Virus record (IMG/VR): IMGVR_UViG_3300044675_003531
Location: 1-52,773 of that record
Origin: a virus
Strand: one strand, 5' to 3'
DNA: 52,773 nt
The position numbers and the translations under genes were made by a program. Each line of letters starts with the position of its first letter. Position 1 is the first letter of the stretch. Shown here piece after piece: positions 13,701 to 20,028 of this stretch. Under the pieces are notes generated by a model. It searched no databases and was not told the origin of the DNA. It saw only the letters and a program-made list of their open reading frames with translations.

Positions 13701-16700
13701 GGCGTACTCGTTACGGTATCGAAGCGGACGGGGCAATGATTGTCCCATCACTGTCTATCACTCTCAACGAACCGCTGGATTCTGTTGGATTGCGAACACT
13801 CGTGGACAGTGCGCCAGCCATATTCCAAGGTGCAACGCAATCGCCTGACAAGCGAACCCTGACAGTGTTCATGGTTCCAGATGCAAACATTGCAACAGCC
13901 GAGGCAAAGGACTGGACCAATCAAGCGACTACGTTGCTCAATGACTTTGTGCAAACGTACACAACGCCTGCGGATTCCTATTCCGACGATATGCTTGCGC
14001 GGTTGTCTATGGAGGTTGCTCCGGGTGAAGGTTCACCTGCGCACGCTCTGGTCGGCGATGCGTTCTATGAACTGTCTACTGAGAAGCAACATGATGTCAA
14101 TCGCAACTTGACTGAGACCGCTATTCGTGAGGTGGAAGCCATCATGGGTATCAGGTTGAAGTCCGTTGTGTTTGGGCTTGGTGGATGGCAGCACTACCAA
14201 AATGCATCAACTGTCTTGCAGGCAAACCTTACGCCGAAGCAAGCAGAGATTGCAGCGCATATGCTTGGATATACATTGCAGCAAACCGCAGTGTGGTCCA
14301 ATAAAATTAAACCGTTCAGTAAAGCATCATCTGCATATGCAGTGGACTTCATTGAGGTCGGAGGCAAAACTCTTGCCGATAGCGATAAACTTTCGCAAGT
14401 ATGGGCACGGTTGGTGGAAGCCGATGATACATCGACTGACCTTGACAATAAACTATTCCAAGGGTTCCAACCTATCCGTACCGCGACAGGTCAGGTAGGT
14501 ATCCGCGTCATCATCAAGTCTCCTGATGCAAACACAGGCGACCAAGTAGAGCGGTTATTGAATGGGCCAATCAAGAGTGCGGTCAAATCACTTGACATTG
14601 AATTGGACGTAGATGGTTATTCCTGCGACTTAGTGGAGGCAGAGAATGACTGGAAGGAACAACGGAATGGGGAATCTTACGTGGCGCGGTTGGGCGACCT
14701 CTTGGGACCAAGTGCGCAAAGCACCATCGCCAAACTCGATACTGCTCGGCAAAAACTTGAACAGCAACTCAAGTCGGCAATCGACACAACTGGGGTCAAA
14801 CCAAAAGCAATTGCCGCTGGTCGAAGAAGACTCTGGAATCTCGGAAGCGTCGAACTCGGAGCCAAAGGGCGATTCATCGAATATGAAACAGTACGAGATA
14901 TCGTTTCCAACGTCGCCCCGGATGATTCCTTACCGACGGCAGAAAAAGTAGCAAACACGGTCAACCAAGCACAACGTCGGGAGGTTGAGGAAGCGTTGTC
15001 GGTCGTGGCTGGTCAACGTATCAATCTTCCGAAACGGGTGCGGTTCAAGCGTACGCCAGAACACTCCATCTTCCAGATGCACGTTGGGCGGCATTATGAA
15101 AATATGCCTAAGAATGCACTGAAGTCAGACCCATATGTCAAGGTGGCATATGAGGCGTTGGTCAGTGAACTGGATATGCAGTATCGGTCGTTGAACCTGT
15201 CGGTAGACTTCATGCAGCCTGTCCTTGACCGTGACGGAAAGCCAGCAGTTGACGCATCGGGCGACCCGATGTACATAGACCCTTACACCAACGCTGAAGG
15301 CAAACTTGACTCAACACTGGCCATCCGTGATGTCCGTGAGAATCGTCACCTCTACGTGTATCCAACAACGGAAGGAACCGTTGGTGATGCTGGGGACAAG
15401 GCTGACTTTGATTATCTTGCCAAGAATCACCCTCTGTTTCAACAGAGCGGATTCAAAACCAAGACCGGGCAGCCGATGATGTGGAACGACGTGTTACGTG
15501 CTGTTCACGATGCGTTGGCTCACGGCATCTATGGTTCATCGTTCAATGAGAATGGTGAAGAGAATGCGTTCGTTGCACACGCAATCCTGACGCAAAACCC
15601 ATGGGCAATCTGGGCATTGGCAACCGAAACCCGTATGCAAAACTCGTGGGTCCATTACGGACCGCACCGAGTACTTACGGATGGCTCGTTCGTAACAACC
15701 AAGCCAGATGGGTTTGCTTCCCAGAAAGTTGGACTGTCTTCACTGGAGTGCCTGTACACAGGATGCTCTACGGTAGACGACAGGCTGCGAGTATTCAGCC
15801 AAAAACTCCGGACTGACTTTGGTGGATACAACGGAACAATCTCGTACCTGTCTGGACAAACTGGTGCAACTGTTCCGAACATGGGTTCACAGACAGGCGC
15901 AGTTCAATCCGAGATGAAGCGCAAACTGTACATCATGCGTGGGCTACCCGGAAGTGGGAAGTCTACCAAGGCCAGAGAACTTGCTGGCAACCTTGGTCAG
16001 ATTTTCTCTACCGACGAGTACTTCATGCAGGATGGCAAGTATCAGTTTGATGCGAGTCGCCTGCCTGAATACCATCGACGCAACCTTGATGATTCCACGA
16101 TGGCTATGCGTCGCGGTACGGGTGTGGTCGTTATCGACAACACGAACATCGAACCATGGCACTTTGAAAAGTATTTGGAATCGGGACGGCTTTACGGATA
16201 TCAGGTTGAGTTCGTCGAGTTCGACCCGACTAACTATTCGGACGCAAAAATTAAGGAACTGGCATCACGCAACACGCATCAAGTTCCAGAATCCGCAATC
16301 CGCTCAATGCGCGATAAGTGGGTGAAGATAGATGCGAAGAAGTATCGTGACGCTAAGACTATGGCGATGACCGGAACAGACCTGCCTACAGCGATGTCGT
16401 TTGGTCCAACGCTTCTCCATAATGCTGACGCTAAAGAAGCAACCATCGACCTCAAGAACGGAACGGTTGAAGGAAACATCACCCCTCAAGTAATTGATGA
16501 GGCTGGCAACCAGTCCACATTCATTCCGAACCCGAATGGCACTCAAGAAGATATCAACAAGGGTATCTACGAAGAGCCAGACAGTCCGAACTTGATGGCG
16601 CAGACCGGGCGTATCGCTGAAGCCGCACGTCGTGGAGCAGCCGCTGCTGTATCTGCAATGCGTCCTGCACCGGTAACATCGCCAACGACATCGACTCGGA

Positions 16701-18415
16701 CTCAGCCAATCAAGAATCCTGCGGCACGCGCAGTGTTCATCCTGAACCAAATCCTGAAGGCTGGAGCCGCCGGTGATGCTTCACCTGTGCTGATGCAGAA
16801 CTTCCCGTTGGCATTGGATAAACCGGACCTCTTCTTGCGACAACTCCGGTTGCAGGCACAGGTCATCTTCAATCCAAACCTTGGATGGGCTGGGCGTAAT
16901 GGTCGGGCCACTTCAAAGAGCCTGATGTATGGGCGCAAACTGGCCCAAGATGTTTGGGATAACGAAGTCCGCAACCGTGCATCGTACGACTTGGCTAAGG
17001 TGTCCGGACTAAGTGTCTCCGCCATCTCCAATGAGAAGGACCTTGAAGACGCTAAACTGGTTGACCCGCTGATTCAACTGATGGACATCAGTGAACTGGG
17101 ACACAACTCGGATGTTGCTACAGAAGCAGACTTCCTCCAGCACCTGCCGGGTCAGGGCCAGTCAGAACGCTTCTTCATGCTGTCCAAGGACGTAGTCAAG
17201 ATGCGTCAGTTCGATGACATGGTCCAGCACCTTGTGGACATCGGATACAACCCAACGGAGTTCAAGTTGGACAAGGACGGCAAACTCATCGAGACGCACT
17301 GGACCCGTGCAGTCAAGGACATCGCGCATATCCTGAACGTCATCAGTGGCGATGTGCGTATCATCGAAGAGGACGAGACAGACGAAGCGGTCATGCGTAT
17401 CGCTAAACTGTTACTGTTCTCTCCACGGTGGACCGCAAGCCGCCTGATGGTAGACCGTTCGGGCCGTAGTGTGATGTCGTTCGTCGCCAAAAGCGTTCCG
17501 GGTGGAAGCGAGAAGGTAGAACAGATTCTCCGTATGAACGGAATGTCTGAACTGCAACTGAAGAATCGAGACCCTCGAGTTGGTGCCCTTCATGCTCGAT
17601 TGTTGTGGAAATCGTGGTCCCTGTGGCTCGGCGTGCTTGCTGGCATCTACGCCATGCGGGCAACCAATCCACGAACCATGGCCGTGTCCATCGACAAGGG
17701 TGGGACTCGATTCAAGATTGGAGACTACTCTTTCCGGATGCCGGGCGCATTGATGACACAGATTGAAATCATGACATCGGTGATTGATGGCTGGGGTGAA
17801 TGGCAGGCCCAAAAGGGAACCGTGTCAGACAAGCCTCTAGGCTCAGTGGTCTGGGAGAAGGTCAACCAGACATTGATGTCCAGAGCAAGCCCTATCTTGT
17901 CCACAGGGGTGGAAGCCATAACGCAGAGAGACGTGCTTGGGCAACCTGCGTTCGTAACCGATGAGGCCATCAAAGTCTTCTATGAAGAAGTCATGGAGCC
18001 AATGGGACTCAAGGGAGTGCCGTCCGAATGGAACAAGGCCCTGACCAAGCGTGTTATGTGGTGGTGGGTGCGAGACTGTATGGAGATGTATCAAACGCAA
18101 CGCGAGTTTGGTGTCGAGGCATCGGAAGCATTGATTGCCGCAGCCGCGACGGCAGCCTACTCCGCAGAAGGTGGACGTGTCAATTACTTCCCCAAAGCAT
18201 TGACGCAGAGAATCAAGGCTGGCCAGAAAATGGAAACCCAGTTCGACGCACCGACAGACTTCTTCACGGGAGGTAAGGCGGTCATCCCAGAGGTGGACCT
18301 CTTCAATCCTGATAAGGGACCGCAGCCACAGGACATCAGAGAGCCGCTCTTTGGTGGAACAGGAACGGACCTGAACGCAGACATCCTGCGGAGAACAGAA
18401 CCGCCTAAGAAGTAA
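1796..18415 (+). CDS. Giant 5539-residue polyvalent (multidomain) phage protein
   Basis: One uninterrupted frame of 5539 codons. Visible parts in order: Gly/Ala-rich hydrophobic segments near residues 149-180 and 227-282; an Ala/Thr/Pro-rich linker near 1119-1197; a zincin motif HEVAH at 1783-1787 with a probable third ligand in the QEEFA stretch at 1825-1829; a segment with LGATSPQTPV near 2796 followed by TIDVWAARL near 3061, a pair I recall from phage polyvalent proteins (DUF7178-like); an LGYTLQQ segment near 4155; a VHDALAHG segment near 4570 followed by a conserved WALATETR stretch; a P-loop GLPGSGKS at 4716 with VVIDNTN near 4778, like polynucleotide-kinase-type domains; and a C-terminal domain beginning FSPRWTASRL at 5208 with a hydrophobic helix near 5271-5288. 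Such proteins are thought to be packed in virions and injected to protect phage DNA or alter the host. The gene fills almost a third of the window and ends at a strong terminator. Individual activities are inferred from motifs. Confidence 0.9.
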   Translation: MATEQQRKAFRGALSQLLKNEQYLFSTQGKTQLADFLKQGKTLGVVDDDLIKGIETYKSSRLQQIQNTPLVNPQTGQPALKVNARGQTVPQTGKDLFVGGQFVPQANAQQVAQARAQQLGEQTQRTQADLARLKGVTDVLAPPMSDVGGNMRQFGAAVQGVMGGIGEGAKATNLLGIGSLSKALGRGPMSAAELQAGLQQTSVNELTPENALEDLSKPARFGGFRFGQGVGGTIGGMVGSEIGAAAMTASGIGKTAAAPFVLPLAAAAASFGGGAVANYLSEGAMKGTYGEQGYKDVLRALQAAEQENPGIGMAADFGNVLLQGNPVLTSGTGARQTLGMIGKSVLGNAPSYIRGTASQLGANAPKIANAIEAGVALPQAAASVTKYDTLVSNFLRKTGAASGEAIDRYATFTPTGGLGSRIKQFGQFSRDTPGVNEFLADAIGEQAVNFGQAGADYYKELREAQETGAEPPSATKALANLAFGSLFIGNNKITENFGGKVRGIGSLGLDIAGKVPGVSRGVDALRNRYNENLAFQNLQGRRADVLRGITSEAPTDTELASGIRSRIGVAPGATPAAPVVAPEERPISLGAGRVALWNSTSQTARIVPFASVYGGIDDAANVDDGKAIGAGISTLETVNPNRGINRFIPGQGEQVLPTEGPSKQQVVGATDTGHVMVREVPVSAEGGRTQSPVYDIVRIEDLEEKNKARGLAILETAGIPANTEMYEATATGPMGGTAFDQITGFQRGVEAIGTSVTTAINKEFPTVVQFGQGQELRGRIVGVENNKDIQFQLMTPGMSIVRVDPGNILKDATSPKEPMAIADILSESDLSDKARPKPSKSYDVFDGSQTKFHTVLGGNVHLTTEQQAKIGPAVAAIAAAKRDAATRSTDARIINQAVTNETNKQLKDIFGGRVQPVDARNDYEIGTPIIVNGPNGREVGLVIDNADAGPVVHLDSMDGDPVVIQESDVVSGTPIARPEPETRATTTEESSAAIPARTERDLYSENFFQDMADITDKKAKAMFIARQLLKRKEDEDGGYPVPPALQRVLGFAVNAEGKVNATDAQVQQRVNALYNAMVFQYNRAGRSAPTESEKAEILDALNYLDDMEKQAMDDPTRIKTRARRPATGAAAASAAASATTTTPIARRTATAAARPARAAVATPEPAITVEGADATASTTAPMPAAVETPAPTAVSPLGLNPAEQAVYDAVKKLLEPRPVEGRPPFVNYGAAMLEASGKGSDDRGVWGDQSDAYRKAIRELFKEADAELIEPKVGDPVEADSAGKYPFDVLWINPAPDGSLPKTVARVMGPGVIFPEFVMGETKRSTFPPKIGVGVPEAGRVPEPFTDTVVETPTPLDLTPENPVVVAAELGVTPPSPEADENIVDSPAASADIALTSLQARTLAGLVPSVNGRNVFATRQRDGQPRQYNQAQEIVRKLIKGLTLTRQEKALATDLDFPDYDGNQAWYRNAYQGIQYLNDGQVRGIVSGLITWMDQSPSNTLQKALAVLTDGQKSKLQSAMFIDENGNFDARSLVIYGRTERGLVFGALAQSSTNTATANVGDLPNQMIAGTSGKIQDFLGIANLDFGTFRVTSKASFTAALTGIMKKTRQGKTESAETLEIQAKAVADMFDTFVHGATARRVDLMMEGVNKGYFSTRSQAGQVRTLAGTRSSTVEFTQSVEEDLRPLYNRLREILGLSRQSNLATYLTKPQHAVAVANAYAQLAEEESKRFYSERLPAFANFDVLPDVVDANGALLNIYDPDQQTALSVIMAFSAADVSTFVHEVAHAYLEALPLPLQQDISSGFSRSLRAPTLSHPSVLSYEVQEEFAYGLEMTLANRADEYWKGTNLGADRGATIPLKKVLKAVSDAVKATYVSLVNSAVVHAEDGVLTRDWAVPYTRSPQDNPTGRVKLWMNAPVILHDGSYAIVKESFGTTKNGKRLVRIEQNAIPIDIPNGEIKAIGAPTRGLTPAVMQIMSMWIGYSTDATKGKVTSTPEARMTSIVWDGDKVVHINRSGPVTSGDITSSNVNNILTALGITDIADLQHRIIFERVGRAALRDMNNRLPDINRKFSNGTAPLTQEDNQLRALASAYAEARLAARLTDVANRGNITQQDRAKKAIAGAPDSTRSLGGRRYWAAVSAIERQIHANRSVLGTVARDIAAITTKSRTNWAIKRDGNKFAYNSQTGEVTIVKKERRGGQTREVEYKVNLKTGAVQRPDTATPVIVPDTFYYHDPQFRTRMPGGLISDINAQVETDLKAVGLDGAYTMRVAEPEFHIARALVSVMMPEGIPTSPSVVFQSSGVSTRDNEEATPMVQLSRDQQKAFVTPSIAVAPVPTGNALVTMQEAEAIGRADQAMQQSAGVKVVSQSPEVRQRQAQFVQGIIDRLTTDIDKKLDAARSVYEKKNAGETPVLYAYEAYELRDVYDVERGEPMTEMEVTESGESIPKLRWDAKAMDYVPVTKTARVRTTIYSYEDLTKLKVPVKQSANLYETDRHSSSTESTSKEFKRLEFGSDRPIWINIKGKEVPSKNKAKVVSTMVGNIEGRVRDVATRWTSEYNDALAGDAINPTEAWKPQEFDAEVKMRESDGITILAPSVKVRGQGYAIDTVEGNKGWNSLTTKEIKQPLSITQARKELLDIRKVDGTENKHHAISYPIEVDAKGKPSKWGYSLMVRTTDVDAKTGTFQWKIENDWGPLNTGFASSKDALKEAQIEHDKLFGLAREKQEEEVSRHIAREVIDIIDAGRKALDKWNADNNYKFTAEEANAVNILRQFRWYKGMEERLKGTYGQFTTVMADVLGATSPQTPVWQNYAATLYLMQGDKGAHSRRVKLSAQSIARNPDLLNYFPDDSSQKKAMVVVKADMSRTITVLKMHSILVKALDKSFGTNPQLTVDGLREQIADRLRSVYERDGVDDTSAAEADLFMSLMERDVPAAKRQETLDQFNRYADKSLPSRMGGTIKKDTQFRSFVNEVEDWISPKGEITKFGGKTAVTTKLADIPKGIKLSLSETIVPRNLVTGALYGSNSGNILMALTNEWLTVTEGMSAKARNFAMNFVGLSRGATIDVWAARLTRRHLNEVYMGVYTTRDGESRVEDVARYGAWSQLPESERKQFFRMSPLQEQGVAGGYVTNLPKKVSSNGYFTETDAETDPVKFAPANREQVDVTNAEFIGEFGMANRVFDRTAELINGYIGEAGFMSPADLQAVVWFAEKERWVQNGWTTAAGAGGSFEQMYHEMMERAGAYERVSGTVYQPRMRMRGAAAANLSVDEQKSLFDIATWPFLRHRRDSYQEGMGDLQREELVDGTNRHPVQSVQALAVTVSNDGMYTESAENANKTNLSVTYLTGAGREAKERSYTEPIPTVIVPEADADIMFKGMTNSSRTIYLPVENSSRVLSGLHNYAVGARTSFGIAGTNGTRLLGTGVIDAVAILDAADVPDDAPAKVKHQSEKYVRIQLAETQPMTDSDVYLWNNSGRSEKLDTRTNEYTWGLPLQAFDSAPSFNADADRGVSENRVYVGQIPLGAIKNANGKKEKKNILPKPAGIPAAHPANRVMVIESTASLLSAMRDATDVFMTTTRAVASADDPYASFLDVPSSAIGKVPMGEAWKNSKPDSNMRFGAYMLLRMPVGAERLIAGSRQAADNAHRRLMTSLRDSMPDVGYMVRIDADVRDWVSDITGNVGMPYVEIVFSPEEFIRNYNPITEVNGELPANAAERSALFNAYINGDIDAIRAAEEKFADAYESWMRRVTTDPDLSAQVMLPGLTVYDLQVIPKEKLLNAPSIREFAVSEVERQAANTNIGNAVREYAEAIGKTVDVEITDEFYASPDQPRVAQPDSILEDWSDFREYTVMAQSGRPRIAEVTVSAYAGESRMGFQNIYSAALSDIRNGSYAEAQRKFGVISEAAGIELENAFGEFATSMSADITASVIAGDAKPSVTATVSVTADRLGTVIGRAALIGRKLGQANTFVTEKAGRTRYGIEADGAMIVPSLSITLNEPLDSVGLRTLVDSAPAIFQGATQSPDKRTLTVFMVPDANIATAEAKDWTNQATTLLNDFVQTYTTPADSYSDDMLARLSMEVAPGEGSPAHALVGDAFYELSTEKQHDVNRNLTETAIREVEAIMGIRLKSVVFGLGGWQHYQNASTVLQANLTPKQAEIAAHMLGYTLQQTAVWSNKIKPFSKASSAYAVDFIEVGGKTLADSDKLSQVWARLVEADDTSTDLDNKLFQGFQPIRTATGQVGIRVIIKSPDANTGDQVERLLNGPIKSAVKSLDIELDVDGYSCDLVEAENDWKEQRNGESYVARLGDLLGPSAQSTIAKLDTARQKLEQQLKSAIDTTGVKPKAIAAGRRRLWNLGSVELGAKGRFIEYETVRDIVSNVAPDDSLPTAEKVANTVNQAQRREVEEALSVVAGQRINLPKRVRFKRTPEHSIFQMHVGRHYENMPKNALKSDPYVKVAYEALVSELDMQYRSLNLSVDFMQPVLDRDGKPAVDASGDPMYIDPYTNAEGKLDSTLAIRDVRENRHLYVYPTTEGTVGDAGDKADFDYLAKNHPLFQQSGFKTKTGQPMMWNDVLRAVHDALAHGIYGSSFNENGEENAFVAHAILTQNPWAIWALATETRMQNSWVHYGPHRVLTDGSFVTTKPDGFASQKVGLSSLECLYTGCSTVDDRLRVFSQKLRTDFGGYNGTISYLSGQTGATVPNMGSQTGAVQSEMKRKLYIMRGLPGSGKSTKARELAGNLGQIFSTDEYFMQDGKYQFDASRLPEYHRRNLDDSTMAMRRGTGVVVIDNTNIEPWHFEKYLESGRLYGYQVEFVEFDPTNYSDAKIKELASRNTHQVPESAIRSMRDKWVKIDAKKYRDAKTMAMTGTDLPTAMSFGPTLLHNADAKEATIDLKNGTVEGNITPQVIDEAGNQSTFIPNPNGTQEDINKGIYEEPDSPNLMAQTGRIAEAARRGAAAAVSAMRPAPVTSPTTSTRTQPIKNPAARAVFILNQILKAGAAGDASPVLMQNFPLALDKPDLFLRQLRLQAQVIFNPNLGWAGRNGRATSKSLMYGRKLAQDVWDNEVRNRASYDLAKVSGLSVSAISNEKDLEDAKLVDPLIQLMDISELGHNSDVATEADFLQHLPGQGQSERFFMLSKDVVKMRQFDDMVQHLVDIGYNPTEFKLDKDGKLIETHWTRAVKDIAHILNVISGDVRIIEEDETDEAVMRIAKLLLFSPRWTASRLMVDRSGRSVMSFVAKSVPGGSEKVEQILRMNGMSELQLKNRDPRVGALHARLLWKSWSLWLGVLAGIYAMRATNPRTMAVSIDKGGTRFKIGDYSFRMPGALMTQIEIMTSVIDGWGEWQAQKGTVSDKPLGSVVWEKVNQTLMSRASPILSTGVEAITQRDVLGQPAFVTDEAIKVFYEEVMEPMGLKGVPSEWNKALTKRVMWWWVRDCMEMYQTQREFGVEASEALIAAAATAAYSAEGGRVNYFPKALTQRIKAGQKMETQFDAPTDFFTGGKAVIPEVDLFNPDKGPQPQDIREPLFGGTGTDLNADILRRTEPPKK

Positions 18416-18420
18416 ACAAA

Positions 18421-18445
18421 AGCCCCGGGCATCACGCTCGGGGCT
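18421..18445. terminator. Bidirectional intrinsic terminator between convergent operons
   Basis: A GC-rich inverted repeat (AGCCCCGGGC, short loop, GCTCGGGGCT; 10 pairs including one G-U) sits 5 bp after the stop of the giant gene and 5 bp before the stop of the last minus-strand gene. On the minus strand the stem is followed by TTTTGTTT, on the plus strand by TTCTCTTTATT. It can therefore end transcription from both sides. Confidence 0.88.
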
Positions 18446-18450
18446 TCTCT

Positions 18451-18684
18451 TTATTCTCCGTCCTCGGTCCTGAACCGGATGCCTTGGTCCAGTAGTTCCT
18501 TGGCTTCATATACGCTCTTGGCTCTCAGTGCTTTAAACGCCCGGTACAACGCGTCGTCCAGAGTTCGCTTATTGATGCCGAGGTCCTCTGCGGCCAAACC
18601 TCGATGCCCAACCTCAGCAACTTTGTTGATAATGAGTCGCTGGTAGTTGCTCACCTTGCCGATACCCGTCAATGTCTTTGCCAT
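18451..18684 (-). CDS. Small helix-turn-helix DNA-binding protein
   Basis: 77 residues from the ATG at 18684, which has GGAGAG 5 nt upstream; a TTG 12 nt further upstream would overlap the preceding gene's stop and is less likely. The stretch GLAAEDLGINKRTLDDAL (about residues 29-46) has the spacing of a LuxR or sigma region 4 type helix-turn-helix, followed by a basic helix. It is the last gene of the leftward early operon and begins just after the TAA of its upstream neighbour, so translation is probably coupled. The role, as regulator or replication accessory, is unknown. Confidence 0.75.
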   Translation of the reverse strand: MAKTLTGIGKVSNYQRLIINKVAEVGHRGLAAEDLGINKRTLDDALYRAFKALRAKSVYEAKELLDQGIRFRTEDGE

Positions 18685-18685
18685 G

Positions 18686-19201
18686 TTACTCTCCAATCAT
18701 CCGAATGGTTGCCCCTTCAATGGCAAGCATCGGTTCAGTAAGGACCTCGTCTACACGAGGGTCGTCGTCGATGTTTTCCTGTACGGATTCCACCGCACGG
18801 ACCAGCCTGTCCTCGGCCATCATCCCGATGTTGTTCCATCCGCCAAGGTTGGCCACCAGAATCGGAACAGCAGGGCTGACCTTGCCTTCCTTGACCATCC
18901 GCTCGGTGTACTCTCTGCGGGTGGCTGGTGGGGCGTACAGGACGATGTGGCGAATCTGCTGGGCCGCCTGTCCGGTCGGGACCTTGACTCGCTTCAGGGA
19001 CAACGCGACCTCACGGAGTTCGCTGACCGTCGGACGGAACTTCTTGGTCATCAAGCAGTGCATGACGGACCGTTCCACGAGGTCGTCTGACCACTTCTGC
19101 ATCCCGATGGCATACACGGTTGCCATGCGCTCGTCCCAAGGTTGGCCTGATGGCATCGTACTCAAGATGTTGGCGGCTGTTGCAAATGATTTCTCTGTCA
19201 T
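18686..19201 (-). CDS. Probable replicative helicase loader-like protein
   Basis: 171 residues from the ATG at 19201, which sits behind GAGGAG and just after the TAA of the upstream initiator gene; longer in-frame starts would run into that gene. An N-terminal helical region (about residues 10-60) containing FRPTVSELREVAL resembles the G39P-type loader/inhibitor fold, where a P-T-[IV]-x-E/D-L helix is common. A second helical half follows with no Walker motif. Its position directly downstream of a winged-helix initiator-like gene matches phage replication modules in which the initiator is followed by a helicase loader. The name rests on order and weak motif resemblance; another replication accessory protein is possible. 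Confidence 0.5.
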   Translation of the reverse strand: MTEKSFATAANILSTMPSGQPWDERMATVYAIGMQKWSDDLVERSVMHCLMTKKFRPTVSELREVALSLKRVKVPTGQAAQQIRHIVLYAPPATRREYTERMVKEGKVSPAVPILVANLGGWNNIGMMAEDRLVRAVESVQENIDDDPRVDEVLTEPMLAIEGATIRMIGE

Positions 19202-19203
19202 CG

Positions 19204-20025
19204 TTATTCTCCTCTCACACGGCGCAGGGCGGCGATAGCACCCTCCGTGATGTCCATGACCGCTTCCTGTGCAGTCGGCTTGGTTGTCGCTGTTCCTGTG
19301 GTGGCCGCGCTCCAGTGGTTCCACAGGCTGTTCATCGTAACCATCTCACGCTTGGCCCATTTGCGTATCAGGTTCTCTGTTGACTGTCGCACTTGGTCCG
19401 GCGTGATGTCTGCATGAGACATCTGGTAGGCGATGTGCTTGACTCGGTTCCACTCTCCCAGTGTGAACTCTGATGCAATGAGTTCAGGGTAGGCCGTCAC
19501 ACGGTAGGCCTCGAATATCAACCGTCCCGCATCATCAGGTCCGGGAAGTGCGGACTTCTTTATACTCTTAGTTCCTTGTGATTCTCGTTCCTTATGATTC
19601 TTGTTAATAGGGGTATCGTTTTTGATACCCTCCACCCTACTAGATTTGATACCCTCCCCCGTATCACTTTTGAAACCCTCCGCATCCGGAAACAGGATGT
19701 ATCCGTTGGATGTCTGCCGCCCAGATGCATCGTGTCGGACCTTCTTGGCGAGGACCTTGGAACCGGAAATGGTTATGTTGCACAGGCTCTCAATCGACCG
19801 TCGCACCGTTGCTTCCGAGAGGCCGGTAGTGGCCACCAACTTGCCCATACTGGGCCAGCAGAAGCCCGTGCTGTCCATGTGGAGGGCCAGCGTTGTGAAC
19901 ACCATCCAGTCGCTGGACCCGAACTCCTTCAGGTGCGGCATGATGGTGTGGTGAACCTGCACGAACGTATCAGCAGGCGTTGAATGCAACAGGGTCCGAG
20001 ACCCGCCATTGAATATAGAAATCAC
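19204..20025 (-). CDS. Winged-helix replication initiator-like protein
   Basis: 273 residues from a GTG at 20025 preceded by GAGGAGGAG with 8 nt spacing. Residues about 35-85 form a helix-turn-helix (SMGKLVATTGLSEATVRRS) of the type found in phage O-like and replisome organiser proteins. A Lys/Ser-rich linker (about residues 115-160) follows, then a C-terminal helical domain (about 165-245) with the layout of DnaD-like domains. It lies 3 bp after its upstream gene and 2 bp before the loader-like gene. It may bind the iteron arrays at 31.4-31.9 kb, though origins of O-like proteins often lie inside their own gene. Replication initiation is the best guess; a transcription factor is the alternative. 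Confidence 0.62.
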   Translation of the reverse strand: MISIFNGGSRTLLHSTPADTFVQVHHTIMPHLKEFGSSDWMVFTTLALHMDSTGFCWPSMGKLVATTGLSEATVRRSIESLCNITISGSKVLAKKVRHDASGRQTSNGYILFPDAEGFKSDTGEGIKSSRVEGIKNDTPINKNHKERESQGTKSIKKSALPGPDDAGRLIFEAYRVTAYPELIASEFTLGEWNRVKHIAYQMSHADITPDQVRQSTENLIRKWAKREMVTMNSLWNHWSAATTGTATTKPTAQEAVMDITEGAIAALRRVRGE

Positions 20026-20028
20026 GCG

